64,000 bases of DNA from Paenibacillus sedimenti (lineage in GTDB: Bacteria > Bacillota > Bacilli > Paenibacillales > NBRC-103111): positions 168,952 to 232,951 of the forward strand of contig NZ_JACVVD010000011.1 of assembly GCF_014534655.1 (NCBI RefSeq), written 5' to 3'. Positions 41,596 through 49,980 of the stretch are shown one piece after another (within the stretch, counting starts at the first letter, position 1; every line of letters starts with the position of its first letter). The position numbers and the translations under genes are program-made. The notes beneath the pieces are model-generated. The model saw only the letters and a program-made list of their open reading frames with translations, ran no database searches and was not told where the DNA came from.

Positions 41596-42600
41596 TTAGC
41601 CGCCAATTTGCGACATCCGGCGCAGTGTCGGCGTGTGCGACTGCTCTTGATTCATCAATGCTTGCGCCATCTCGTGATTCTGCGGTTTGATATCCAGGGC
41701 ACGGAAGAACAGGTCTTCGACTGCCGCATCGTCACCAATATATTTTCGAACGTTGAATTCATCGGACCAATATAAACAAGGCTTCACGTTGCCGTCCGCC
41801 GTAAGGCGCAGCCGATTGCAAGTTTCGCAGAAGTGATCGCTGATCGGATGAATAAGACCGAAAGAGCCTAGCGCTCCTTCAATCCGATAATTCTGCGATG
41901 GGCCATTACCATAGACGGATTCGGACGGAACAGCATTCCATCCTTTTGCTGCACACCGATCCAACACCGTAGTTAGCGGCAAATAACGACCTTTCCAGGT
42001 GTCGTCTTGATGACCGATCGGCATATATTCAATAAATCGTACCTGAATGGGACGATCCACGGTCATTTGCAGGAAGTCTTCGATTTCATCATCGTTCAAC
42101 CCCTTCATCAGGACCACGTTCAGCTTGATCGGGCCGATGCCTACGCGATAGGCTGCTTCGATGCTTTCAAGCACCCGGCGAATGTCGCCGCCCCTTGTAA
42201 TCAGAGAGAAACGATCCGCTTTTAAAGAATCCAGACTTATATTCACACGGGTTAACCCTGCAGCGCGGAGCTTCTCAGCCCGGGAAGCAAAATAAATACC
42301 GTTGGTTGTTAATGCAATATCTTCAATACCAGGGATTTGCGAGAGCATGCCAATCAGCTGCTCCAGATTTTTGCGTACCAGAGGCTCCCCGCCGGTCAAT
42401 CTAAGCTTACGCACGCCAAGTCCTGCCAGTACACGGACAACCTCGGTAATTTCCTCAAAAGATAACAGCCTTTCTTCAGGCTCGAATTCCATTCCCTCTT
42501 CAGGCATACAATATACGCAGCGCAAGTTACAGCGATCCGTTACAGAGATCCGCAAGTAATCGTGCTTACGTCCAAATCGATCAACTAATAATTTTGGCAT
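41596..42600 (-). CDS. moaA: GTP 3',8-cyclase MoaA
   Basis: A 334-residue radical SAM enzyme that starts molybdopterin synthesis from GTP. The N-terminal cluster motif is DRCNLRCVYCMPEEG (CxxxCxxC), and the C-terminal second cluster is HFCETCNRLRLTADGNVKPC. The protein ends with the functional Gly-Gly tail (MSQIGG). Length is typical. ATG 42600 follows GAGGG. It sits in the Moco operon between mobA and moeA; the partner moaC is absent from this operon. Confidence 0.96.
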   Translation of the reverse strand: MPKLLVDRFGRKHDYLRISVTDRCNLRCVYCMPEEGMEFEPEERLLSFEEITEVVRVLAGLGVRKLRLTGGEPLVRKNLEQLIGMLSQIPGIEDIALTTNGIYFASRAEKLRAAGLTRVNISLDSLKADRFSLITRGGDIRRVLESIEAAYRVGIGPIKLNVVLMKGLNDDEIEDFLQMTVDRPIQVRFIEYMPIGHQDDTWKGRYLPLTTVLDRCAAKGWNAVPSESVYGNGPSQNYRIEGALGSFGLIHPISDHFCETCNRLRLTADGNVKPCLYWSDEFNVRKYIGDDAAVEDLFFRALDIKPQNHEMAQALMNQEQSHTPTLRRMSQIGG

Positions 42601-42640
42601 AGGAGTTCACCCTCTCTCTACGTCCATTATGGCATATTTC

Positions 42641-43249
42641 CTAACAAAAACCTAGCACAACCTCATAATCTTCAGGCGTGTTCACGTTCAAGACGAACCG
42701 AGTGGAAATCCCTTTTTCCATGAAAAAATCTTGCTCTGCCTCCTGGCAATCAATCCGCTGCAGCAAGCCCATCAAACGATACTGCTCATGTGCCAGCAAA
42801 GCCTCGGCCTCAGCACCGACTTGCCGCGTATAAATACCATGGAGCGGATGTACACGTCCGTCGATGACAGGGACGACAGCATCGCTGCCCTTATCCATAC
42901 ATTGCATGCTCATCGCCTCAGCAGCTGCAGCAGATAGGCAGGGCATATCACAGCCGACGACCCAAAGTAAGGGCTCCGAAGCCTCCAGACATGCCGCGTG
43001 AATTCCTCCAAGCGGCCCAGTTTGAACAAACCGGTCGCGGATTGTGCGCACCTTTACATCGGAAAAAGTGTCAAGTATAGGAGATAGCACTTCGGGGTTG
43101 TTAGTGACAACGAGTATCTCTTTACAGCATGAGGCCATTTCCTCCAGCTGCCTGAGAATCAGCGGCTTTCCGCTAATCGGGAGGAGCGCCTTCAGCCGCC
43201 CTCCCATTCGGCGATTCAACCCGCCTGCCAAGATGACGCCCGTCATCAT
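42641..43249 (-). CDS. mobA: Molybdenum cofactor guanylyltransferase MobA-like
   Basis: A 202-residue nucleotidyltransferase: TGVILAGGLNRRMGGRLKAL is the GTP-binding start, followed by TGPLGGIHAACLEA and the metal-binding VVGCDMPCLSA. MobA attaches GMP to molybdopterin to make the dinucleotide cofactor. The leader oxidoreductase belongs to the sulfite-oxidase/MsrP class, which in known cases uses plain Moco without dinucleotide, so this gene may serve another enzyme. ATG 43249 overlaps the upstream MOSC stop (ATGA). Confidence 0.88.
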   Translation of the reverse strand: MMTGVILAGGLNRRMGGRLKALLPISGKPLILRQLEEMASCCKEILVVTNNPEVLSPILDTFSDVKVRTIRDRFVQTGPLGGIHAACLEASEPLLWVVGCDMPCLSAAAAEAMSMQCMDKGSDAVVPVIDGRVHPLHGIYTRQVGAEAEALLAHEQYRLMGLLQRIDCQEAEQDFFMEKGISTRFVLNVNTPEDYEVVLGFC

Positions 43250-43887
43250 GCTTGCAACTTAACCAATCGTTTGGCGAATGACTCCCTCCAGCTTGCGGAC
43301 AAAGCTTCAACCGCCAGAATTCGCTCTATACCCTCAAGGTTCGATTGATCGTGATACATGATTTGATTGGCAAAAGCGACCGTAACGCCCGCTTCGTGTT
43401 TGGCAACAAGCGCAACCTCCGGCTGAACAGGGATGATGCCTTCTTGGAGTACTCTGAAATAATAGCCGGTAAAGCCGGTATCCTGCACTTGAACGGCCAA
43501 ATCCGCGACATCATGACGTTTGGCCAGCTTATGACAAGGCTGCCGAGGTTGTGAAACCTGCACAATGGCCTCACCGATTTGGTAAGTATCTCCGATACAC
43601 ACTTCTTCCTCAAGAAGGCCGCGAACCGTTAAATTTTCACCGAATGCTCCCCATGTCAGATTCCGATCCAATTTATGATCCCAAGCGTAATGTTCTTCAC
43701 AATACACACACAGCGCTTTATCGGCACCGCCATGATTGACCAGATCCGCTTGACCGTCTCCATCCAGCTGCACTTTCGAAACATGCAAAGGAGAGCTGAC
43801 CGGAGATTTATAGATCCCCGTATCCAGCTCCTTCCCTTTGTATATAATCGTTTGCGGTATACCGACGTTTACAGATATGATTTCCAT
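43246..43887 (-). CDS. MOSC-domain protein (YiiM-like)
   Basis: A 213-residue MOSC protein. Core motifs are DLVNHGGADKALCVYCEEHY, WGAFGENLTVRGLLEEEVCI and VQVSQPRQPCHKLAKRHDV, whose Cys would be the sulfur or molybdenum ligand. YiiM and related MOSC proteins take part in Moco delivery or reduce N-hydroxylated compounds. It is second in the Moco operon, after the oxidoreductase, and overlaps mobA. ATG 43887 has AGAGGG. Function within the pathway is inferred. Confidence 0.9.
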   Translation of the reverse strand: MEIISVNVGIPQTIIYKGKELDTGIYKSPVSSPLHVSKVQLDGDGQADLVNHGGADKALCVYCEEHYAWDHKLDRNLTWGAFGENLTVRGLLEEEVCIGDTYQIGEAIVQVSQPRQPCHKLAKRHDVADLAVQVQDTGFTGYYFRVLQEGIIPVQPEVALVAKHEAGVTVAFANQIMYHDQSNLEGIERILAVEALSASWRESFAKRLVKLQA

Positions 43888-43963
43888 ATGTGAATCCCTC
43901 TTTCCCCAGCAGCATTGTTAGCATTTACTATACCAAAAACCGCGGTGAAAGTCAGTTTCATTC

Positions 43964-43993
43964 CAGTCATTGCAGTCATTGCAGTCATTGCAG
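43964..43993. repeat. 9-bp tandem repeat, 3.3 copies
   Basis: CAGTCATTG is repeated three times plus CAG between the oxidoreductase stop and the MOSC gene. The short intergenic position and slippage-prone form suggest a variable spacer. Confidence 0.85.
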
Positions 43994-43996
43994 CAA

Positions 43997-45352
43997 TTAT
44001 ACCGGCTCTTGCTCTACCCATACCCAAGCATCATTCCTATAGCCTCTTGCTTCCCAGTATCCGATGTGTTCCTTATCGATCAGCTCGATGCCTTGAAGCC
44101 ATTTAACGGATTTATATGCGTACATCTTCGGTACGATAAGTCGGACAGGACCTCCAAGCTTTTGCGGAATCGGCTTTCCGTCCAGCAGTACGGCGACCAT
44201 GACATCGTCCATCTCTGCTTGATCCAGGGATAGTGCATCTGTATATACCTTATCCCCTGAGTAAAATTTCACGTATTTCGCAGACGGCTGGACACCTGCT
44301 GCAGCCAGCAACTCCTTCAACGGGATGCCTTCCCATGTGCATTTGTAGACCGACCACCCGGTCACACAATGGAAATCGCTCACCTGAACGGTTCGCTTCA
44401 GGTTCAAGAACTGCTCCCAGCTCCATACGCTGGGATGATCCACCAGCCCGGATACGGCGAACTGCCACGTATCCGAAGCGAATGCGGGAATTTCCGTAAC
44501 GGTATAGATACGGAAATTCCCCTGCGCTCCGCCGCCGATGACAGCGGCGGAATCGGGCAGCGGCGCCGGCGGCGGGAGCATCCGGTTGCCGTCCAGCGCG
44601 GCAATCTCGGCGGCTGTATTGCCGCCGGTATCGAAGGCGCCTTTTACCCAGCGGTAAAAGGCGGGTCCGACCGCGATCACGAGCAGCAGCCCTGCGGCAA
44701 GCCGCAGGAACGATGCGCGTGTGATCGGCGACGCCTTCAGCGCGGCGATAACCGCCTGCGCTGCTGAGCGCGCGGCCGCGGCGTCCGTAGCCGCCGCGGG
44801 TTCTGGCTGCGCCGCCGCCGGGACGCTGGCGGCGGGTGTTGCGGCCGCCTGCTGAGCGGGCGGCCTAGCAGCGGCAGCGGCCTGGTCCAGCCGCTGCTGC
44901 CGCTTCAGCCATCGGCTGCGCGAGATGGCGTGGTACAGGGCATACGGCACTCCGACCCAGGTGAGCAGGTCATGGATGAGGAGTGCCGTGTTGTTCCATG
45001 CCGGCGGCAGATAGCGGAACTGCCACAAGATGACCCCCGACGCGCTCCAGCCGAACAGAAGCGCGAGCACGAACACCAAATTTGCGCGCCTGCTGCGCTT
45101 GTCGCGAATTTGGTGCCAGTGTTTACGCAGCATCGGTGCGTATAGAACGATGAGCAGGATCGAGACGACGCCCAAATAGATGTGAAGCTGCTTAAGCGTC
45201 ACTCGAAAGCCGCCCAAATCTCCCCTTATTGCACCAATACTTAGCACAATACCTGTGATTGTCAGCAATAGAAGAATCCACGCATTAATGCTATGGATGG
45301 CATTCAATCGTTTACCCAAAGATTGCTTCAACCAGCCTCTTTTTGAATGCAT
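43997..45352 (-). CDS. Fused cytochrome-b-type membrane / molybdopterin oxidoreductase (MsrP/SUOX-like)
   Basis: A 451-residue two-domain protein. Residues 1-145 hold four hydrophobic helices with His residues (SINAWILLLLTITGIVLSIG, LHIYLGVVSILLIVLYAP, LLIHDLLTWVGVPYALYHAI), like a cytochrome b561/MsrQ-type haem domain. An Ala/Pro/Gln-rich linker (about 150-205) leads to another membrane helix, then a molybdopterin domain with the Mo-ligating Cys in VQVSDFHCVTGWSVYKC and the ending VRLIVPKMYAYKSVKWLQGI. Electrons would pass from quinol via haem to Mo. It heads the Moco operon. The linker coding region is very GC-rich. The substrate, for example oxidised methionine or sulfite-like, is inferred. 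Confidence 0.82.
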   Translation of the reverse strand: MHSKRGWLKQSLGKRLNAIHSINAWILLLLTITGIVLSIGAIRGDLGGFRVTLKQLHIYLGVVSILLIVLYAPMLRKHWHQIRDKRSRRANLVFVLALLFGWSASGVILWQFRYLPPAWNNTALLIHDLLTWVGVPYALYHAISRSRWLKRQQRLDQAAAAARPPAQQAAATPAASVPAAAQPEPAAATDAAAARSAAQAVIAALKASPITRASFLRLAAGLLLVIAVGPAFYRWVKGAFDTGGNTAAEIAALDGNRMLPPPAPLPDSAAVIGGGAQGNFRIYTVTEIPAFASDTWQFAVSGLVDHPSVWSWEQFLNLKRTVQVSDFHCVTGWSVYKCTWEGIPLKELLAAAGVQPSAKYVKFYSGDKVYTDALSLDQAEMDDVMVAVLLDGKPIPQKLGGPVRLIVPKMYAYKSVKWLQGIELIDKEHIGYWEARGYRNDAWVWVEQEPV

Positions 45353-45548
45353 ACCGGCACATCCTTTTTCAATCGCGTTTTATTCTCTAAGCATAACGTA
45401 TAAATGTTAAAAAAGACTTACAAATCAGCTAAACTTTCCAGATGCTATGAGCCCCCCTGTAGTCGCTATCCCACAAACCAGAATTGTTTAGATCAGCTCT
45501 TCTTCCATACTCTCTGCTCCTGAGCTATGGGGAGAGTGCTCGAAGCGT
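45353..45548. other. Upstream region of the Moco operon
   Basis: About 200 bp without a gene. It should hold the Moco operon promoter; a TTATGCTT -10-like element lies near 45400. A GC-rich hairpin (ACTCTC...GGGAGAGT, about 45510-45540) is of unknown meaning. I do not recognise a Moco riboswitch. Confidence 0.4.
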
Positions 45549-45596
45549 AAAAAACCGATGGATCATCTCAACTATAAGTTCAGAGCGACCCATCGG
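45549..45596 (-). terminator. Terminator of spo0M
   Basis: CCGATGG (45555-45561) pairs with CCATCGG (45590-45596), followed on the minus strand by TTTTTT. It is 66 bp 3' of the spo0M stop. Confidence 0.7.
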
Positions 45597-45661
45597 TACT
45601 TGTTGTATATATTAATTTATCTTCGGTGCACAGCACACATCAGCGTTAATTCTAAACTACT

Positions 45662-46435
45662 CTATACGTAGCGACGAATGAGGTCTGAAAGCTCTCCGGC
45701 AATCGAGTGCCTGCCGCGCGCAAGTTCTGACTTGTTGAAGCGACATTGTACGAAGCTCTCGTCTGTATCCATAGCCTCGGCGATGAAACCGGCAAGGCCG
45801 CGCGCCCGGCGGTCGATCTGGAGGAGCAGCTCAATCCCGTCTTCTTCCGGATAGAATATGATCTCCAATTCATCTAGCCGGCCGCGGAATTCCGATGTCG
45901 GGACAAACTCGAACTCCTGCACGAATGGTAGTCCTCTGCCATGGCGAGGGGCATATTGGCACGATACTTCCCGCAGACGGAATCCCATCTGCTCGACAGC
46001 GTCCATTACAATTTGCGCATGAGGATGCGGAGATACCTTCACACGGTCCTGATCCTTCGGATCGAACGCTTCTTTGATATCGAGACCCGTCTGAATCCAT
46101 ACCGGCGTCCGGCCCATCGTCACGGGAGTCGTCTCCGGAAGCTTGAAGCTGAACGGGAACTCATACGTCTGCTCTGCTTCCACCGTAAATTTACCGGCCA
46201 GCAGAAACTTGGCGATCGCCGCCTCTTGCTCGACCTTCGTATCGTTCTGCTCCTTCGTATATGTTGTCATGACGTATGCGTAGACATCATCCACCTGCTG
46301 GTCAACTCGTCCACCCTGGATCCGGACCACACCCTCCAGCAGATCGCCGGCGGCAATGGATGAATCATCAATCAGCATATCGACTTGGGCAGCACCGATG
46401 CCGACAGTGGCGAGCATTTTTTTAAATATTGACAT
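45662..46435 (-). CDS. spo0M: Sporulation-control protein Spo0M
   Basis: A 257-residue arrestin-like protein. The N-terminal beta domain starts MSIFKKMLATVGIGAAQVDM and includes GDLLEGVVRIQGGRVDQQVD; the C-terminal part shows FEFVPTSEFRGRLDELEIIF and DTDESFVQCRF. Spo0M influences entry into sporulation and cell-surface properties in Bacillus, by an unclear mechanism. ATG 46435 has AGGAGG. It stands alone, ended by a terminator. Confidence 0.92.
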   Translation of the reverse strand: MSIFKKMLATVGIGAAQVDMLIDDSSIAAGDLLEGVVRIQGGRVDQQVDDVYAYVMTTYTKEQNDTKVEQEAAIAKFLLAGKFTVEAEQTYEFPFSFKLPETTPVTMGRTPVWIQTGLDIKEAFDPKDQDRVKVSPHPHAQIVMDAVEQMGFRLREVSCQYAPRHGRGLPFVQEFEFVPTSEFRGRLDELEIIFYPEEDGIELLLQIDRRARGLAGFIAEAMDTDESFVQCRFNKSELARGRHSIAGELSDLIRRYV

Positions 46436-46510
46436 AAATGAATTCCTCCTCAGATTTTAACGAACTATCATCTTATACGAAGCACACATTCGATTGGTTT
46501 CTCGGAAATG

Positions 46511-46798
46511 TTAATCCATATCTATTACTTTTGAGGGAGGATCAGAAGGTTTCGTTGCTTGTTCGAGAGCTTGAAGAATGGCAAAGGCTTCCTCATTAGA
46601 ATGTCCGCACATATCTTCCGAAGGTCGCAAACTGCTGCATACGACAGGGCGTTCCCGTTTACCGAACAAGCCGCATCTGAAATCAGTCGTAAGGTGTACG
46701 CAAGGAATTCCTGCCGGCTTTCCACCCGGCATTCCAGGAATCGGAGATGAAATTGAAATAACAATGCAGCACGCCGCGCAGCCTACCCTGCAATCCAT
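46511..46798 (-). CDS. YkgJ-like cysteine-cluster protein
   Basis: A 95-residue protein with eight cysteines: VGCAACCIVIS, GIPCVHL, FRCGLFGKRERPVVCSSLRP and DMCGH. The pattern matches the YkgJ/zinc-iron-chelating CxxxCC family, whose biochemical role is unsettled. No signal peptide. ATG 46798 follows GGGGGG. Not obviously linked in function to its neighbours. Confidence 0.8.
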   Translation of the reverse strand: MDCRVGCAACCIVISISSPIPGMPGGKPAGIPCVHLTTDFRCGLFGKRERPVVCSSLRPSEDMCGHSNEEAFAILQALEQATKPSDPPSKVIDMD

Positions 46799-46911
46799 AA
46801 TTTCCCCCCTATAAGTCTAATTATAGCATGTTGATGAAGTAACCCATAGCATAACAACAAGAACAAGCTGCCGATACGGCAGCCTGTTTGCGCAAACGGG
46901 TATTTTATTCC

Positions 46912-47376
46912 TTACTGCATCGGCATCATATCCTTATTCAGATACATGTCAACGAAGTCTTTCGACACATACGTTTTATCATTAATAATCGTCGGAGCAT
47001 ACATCAACATGGCTTCCATATTGCCCGCCATAATCGTCTTACTGTCGATATGTATCGCGATGCCGTCCATCATAGACATCGAATCGTCTTTCATAGTCAT
47101 GTCGCCCATCTTTTTGTCTTCCATCTTCTTATCATCCATCATCATCTTCATCTTCATCAACGTGACAGAACGTTTCTCACCGTTCCAAGTCACCTTAAAG
47201 CCTAGCGTTTCCGCCACTTGGCGCAAAGGAACCAGTTCTACGCCATCCTTGGTCATCGTCTCGATGCCGCTGTAATTGAACTTCGGCATCATCATTTCTT
47301 CTGCGTTTGCCAATCCGGGAAGAGCCAGCGTACATGCCACCATCGTAACTGCGATCATTTTTTTCCATGTTCTCAT
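46912..47376 (-). CDS. Secreted Met-rich copper-amine-oxidase-N-like protein
   Basis: A 154-residue exported protein: signal peptide MRTWKKMIAVTMVACTLALP ending at ANA, then a Cu_amine_oxidN1-like domain (GVELVPLRQVAETLGFKVTW, and after the insert IHIDSKTIMAGNMEA, TYVSKDFVDMYLNK). A loop of about 35 residues is extremely rich in Met, Lys and Asp (LMKMKMMMDDKKMEDKKMGD, then MTMKDDSMSMMDG), and the mature N- and C-termini add EEMMMP and MMPMQ. Met-rich clusters bind Cu(I)/Ag(I) in other proteins, so metal binding is a reasonable guess. ATG 47376 fits the GGGAGG site best. Confidence 0.82.
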   Translation of the reverse strand: MRTWKKMIAVTMVACTLALPGLANAEEMMMPKFNYSGIETMTKDGVELVPLRQVAETLGFKVTWNGEKRSVTLMKMKMMMDDKKMEDKKMGDMTMKDDSMSMMDGIAIHIDSKTIMAGNMEAMLMYAPTIINDKTYVSKDFVDMYLNKDMMPMQ

Positions 47377-47484
47377 CTTCATTTCCTCCCAAGGTATAGG
47401 ATCTTCTTCTCATTAACTAAGTTAACTCGGGAAGCTTAAGAAAAACTAACGAATAGATTACAAATCCCTTACAATCCTTTGAAC

Positions 47485-47513
47485 GAAAAAGCCCGGCACA
47501 TTACGTGCCAGGC
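47485..47513 (-). terminator. Terminator overlapping the DUF2269 stop codon
   Basis: AGCCCGGCAC (47490-47499) pairs with GTGCCAGGCT (47504-47513), followed on the minus strand by TTTTTCG. The TAA stop (47501-47503) is in the loop. Confidence 0.82.
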
Positions 47514-47962
47514 TTCCATACCATCAATACAAGCGTAATAAGGGGTACAATCGTTGCAACCGTTCCGTAGATGTCCCATTTTTTTGAAACCATACGATAT
47601 GCTGCAGTTTGTTCACCTAGTCGGAGCGAGTCCTCGCTGAATCGAATCATTTTCCTTTGAAGAGGCAGTAAAATGAACAGCCACATGATGCCCGAGATCG
47701 AGAACAAGATTAAAGAAACAGAAACCCAGTTCCATGTGAGCAGCGAATAGCCTAACTGAAATGCCATGATATGTCCCGGAATTAGCAGCAGCAGAATGCC
47801 CGGCACTGTAAATATATAGTCGGCCAGCATAATGTTTTTTACTGTGAGATGGATGTTGTGCAAGTCTTGTTTTCCATAATGGGCACGTACTTTCCAAAAT
47901 GCAGCGGTAATAATATTTCCCAAAAATAAAACCGCACCTAAGACATGCAAAAATAACAGCAT
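47501..47962 (-). CDS. DUF2269-family membrane protein
   Basis: A 153-residue integral membrane protein with four hydrophobic helices: FLHVLGAVLFLGNIITAAFW, ADYIFTVPGILLLLIPGHIM, WNWVSVSLILFSISGIMWLF and GTVATIVPLITLVLMVW. This layout and the early HxLGAxxxLGN motif fit DUF2269; no enzyme activity is known. ATG 47962 has AAAGGAG. Its terminator is built into the last codons. The neighbouring two-component system may be unrelated. Confidence 0.78.
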   Translation of the reverse strand: MLLFLHVLGAVLFLGNIITAAFWKVRAHYGKQDLHNIHLTVKNIMLADYIFTVPGILLLLIPGHIMAFQLGYSLLTWNWVSVSLILFSISGIMWLFILLPLQRKMIRFSEDSLRLGEQTAAYRMVSKKWDIYGTVATIVPLITLVLMVWKPGT

Positions 47963-48087
47963 CCTCGCCCAACTCCTTTATCCTTTTTCTTGCTTTTATT
48001 ATAACTTGAGTGAGAAGACGTGTAAGGTGAGCAAGGTCATGCATAGGTGATGACCAAAGTCACAACCATAACGGTATCAAAGAAAAC

Positions 48088-49146
48088 CTATAATTCCTCT
48101 TGCCGCTGTTCCTTGTAAATCGGCAACGTAAACCAAAATCGGCTCCCTTGACCCGGTTTACTTTCCACGCCAATCTTCCCTCCGTGCAGCTGCACAATGG
48201 ATTTGGCGATGGCGAGCCCAAGGCCTGCTCCACCGCTTGAGCGGTTGCGGGAAGGATCTGCGCGATAAAAACGATCGAAGATCCGATTCATGTCCTGTTC
48301 TTCAATACCTTCTCCTTGATCCTCAATTTGAAGCCGTATGAAGAGATCCGAGATCTGTTCCGCTTTAATGCCGATCGTCCCCCCGGCCGGCGAGTATCGA
48401 ATGGCGTTATGGAGAATGTTAGACAGCACCCGCTTCATCTCTTGCGGCATAACGGCAACAGGCGGTAAGCGATCAGGTACATCAACCTCGATCTGCAGCT
48501 TCTTTTCCTCCAGATGAAAAGCCAGACTCTGAAGCCCATCCAGCAGTAAATGATCCACGTGATAAAGCTCTGGAGCGAACTCTGTTCCACCCGCATCCAA
48601 TTGTGAAAGCTTAAACAACTCTTGGATTAGCCCGTCAAGACGTCCAGTTTCAATACGAATGGTTTGTAAATAACGGTTAAAGGTGTCTCTATCTTGAATG
48701 ACGTCATCCTGCAAAGCTTCAACGAATGCTTGAATGGACGCCATCGGTGTCCGTAAATCGTGGGAAACATTCGCTACGAGCTCCTTGCGGGAAGCCTCTG
48801 CCGTTTTTAATCTTTGAAAGCTTTCATTCAGCTTGCTCGACATCGTATTGAACTGTGTGGCGAGCTTTTGAAATTCTGCCGGTCCAATCATAGGAACTTG
48901 CCCTTGAAAATGCCCCTCTGCAATATGCGTCGTCTCTTGAGTGATCGCATGAATCGCTTTTTCCAGAGGGCGAGTCATCATAAAGTGAAGCAGCATCGAC
49001 ACGCCTGCGGCGACTAATGTCACCGTAGTAAGCAGTACAACGTCATTCCACTTCAGCAGCATGTATTGGTAACAAATGAACAGCGAAAGCAAAATCATTC
49101 CCGTGCTCACACCGCTTGCGATAAGCAAATAAACCCGAAGCTTCAT
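48088..49146 (-). CDS. Sensor histidine kinase (HAMP-HisKA-HATPase)
   Basis: A 352-residue kinase with two closely spaced N-terminal helices and almost no external loop (VYLLIASGVSTGMILLSLFI, VVLLTTVTLVAAGVSMLLHF), then HAMP, then HisKA with VANVSHDLRTPMASIQAFVE, N box SNILHNAIRYSPAGG and G boxes DQGEGIEEQD and GAGLGLAIAKSIVQLHGG. ATG 49146 overlaps the regulator stop by 4 nt. The small external part suggests sensing within the membrane or cytosol. The signal is unknown. Confidence 0.92.
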   Translation of the reverse strand: MKLRVYLLIASGVSTGMILLSLFICYQYMLLKWNDVVLLTTVTLVAAGVSMLLHFMMTRPLEKAIHAITQETTHIAEGHFQGQVPMIGPAEFQKLATQFNTMSSKLNESFQRLKTAEASRKELVANVSHDLRTPMASIQAFVEALQDDVIQDRDTFNRYLQTIRIETGRLDGLIQELFKLSQLDAGGTEFAPELYHVDHLLLDGLQSLAFHLEEKKLQIEVDVPDRLPPVAVMPQEMKRVLSNILHNAIRYSPAGGTIGIKAEQISDLFIRLQIEDQGEGIEEQDMNRIFDRFYRADPSRNRSSGGAGLGLAIAKSIVQLHGGKIGVESKPGQGSRFWFTLPIYKEQRQEEL

Positions 49147-49865
49147 GATGGCTCCCTACCCTCAAATTTATATCCGATGCCCCATACCGTCTTGATGTAT
49201 CGCGGCTGTGACGGGTTTGGTTCGATCTTCTCCCTTAATCTGCGGATATGCACGGTTACGGTCGTCGTATCTCCGTAGTAATCGATATCCCAAATCTTGT
49301 TCAATAGCTGATTCCGGGAAAAAACCTGCTCGGGATGCCCGGCGAACAAATGCAGCAGTTCAAATTCCTTCACGGTCAGCTCAACTGTCTTCCCGTCCAC
49401 CCAAACACTGCGTTGCAGGACATTGATCTCCAGTCCCGGAAATTTCATGATATGCGCCGGCTTCGCACCCGCCGACACAGTGGCCGGATCTACATGGCTT
49501 CGCTGCAGTCTGCGCAATATCGCATTCGCTCGCAGCACCAGCTCGCGGGGACTAAACGGCTTCGTCAAGTAGTCGTCTGCACCTATCGTTAAACCCATAA
49601 GCCGATCCATTTCATCGCCTCTCGCCGTCAGCATGATGATGGGCACGTCCTGCTCGTTGCGAATTTCTTCGCATACTTGCCAGCCGTTTTTGCCCGGCAT
49701 CATGAGGTCCAGTACGATTAGTTGCGGGCTATGCAGCCGCCACAATCGAATGGCTTCATCGCCATTTGAGGCGGCCAGCACCTGATAGCCTTCCCGTTCC
49801 AAATAAACGGTGCACACATCAATAATATTCGTTTCATCGTCAACGACGAGTATGAGTGAACCCAT
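49143..49865 (-). CDS. OmpR-family response regulator
   Basis: A 240-residue regulator. The receiver has acidic D9/D10, phosphoacceptor D53 (LIVLDLMMPGKNGWQVCE), and a Lys in ADDYLTKPFSPRELVL. The C-terminal winged helix shows LTVKEFELLHLFAGHPEQVF and VTVHIRRLREKIEP with the usual GIGYKF ending. ATG 49865 has GAGGAGG. It is the first gene of a pair with the downstream kinase. Targets unknown; the MFS transporter gene upstream is separated by a terminator. Confidence 0.93.
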   Translation of the reverse strand: MGSLILVVDDETNIIDVCTVYLEREGYQVLAASNGDEAIRLWRLHSPQLIVLDLMMPGKNGWQVCEEIRNEQDVPIIMLTARGDEMDRLMGLTIGADDYLTKPFSPRELVLRANAILRRLQRSHVDPATVSAGAKPAHIMKFPGLEINVLQRSVWVDGKTVELTVKEFELLHLFAGHPEQVFSRNQLLNKIWDIDYYGDTTTVTVHIRRLREKIEPNPSQPRYIKTVWGIGYKFEGREPS

Positions 49866-49943
49866 AAGCTAGACCTCCTCGCGCTTTGGACCTATTATAC
49901 CGCACAATGTGAGGATGAAGCTTACAGATATCTTACAAAAACA

Positions 49944-49971
49944 TAAAAGCCCCTCCAACTCATGGAGGAGC
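49944..49971 (-). terminator. Terminator of the MFS transporter gene
   Basis: GCCCCTCC (49949-49956) pairs with GGAGGAGC (49964-49971), followed on the minus strand by TTTTATGTTTTT. Confidence 0.8.
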
Positions 49972-49980
49972 TTTTAACCT

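Noticed and set aside
43964..43993. CRISPR-like repeats
   Set aside because: The units are 9 bp, contiguous and without spacers, so it is a microsatellite. No cas genes exist in the window.
45505..45545. A hairpin upstream of the Moco operon considered as a Moco riboswitch
   Set aside because: It is a simple stem without the several conserved elements of that class.
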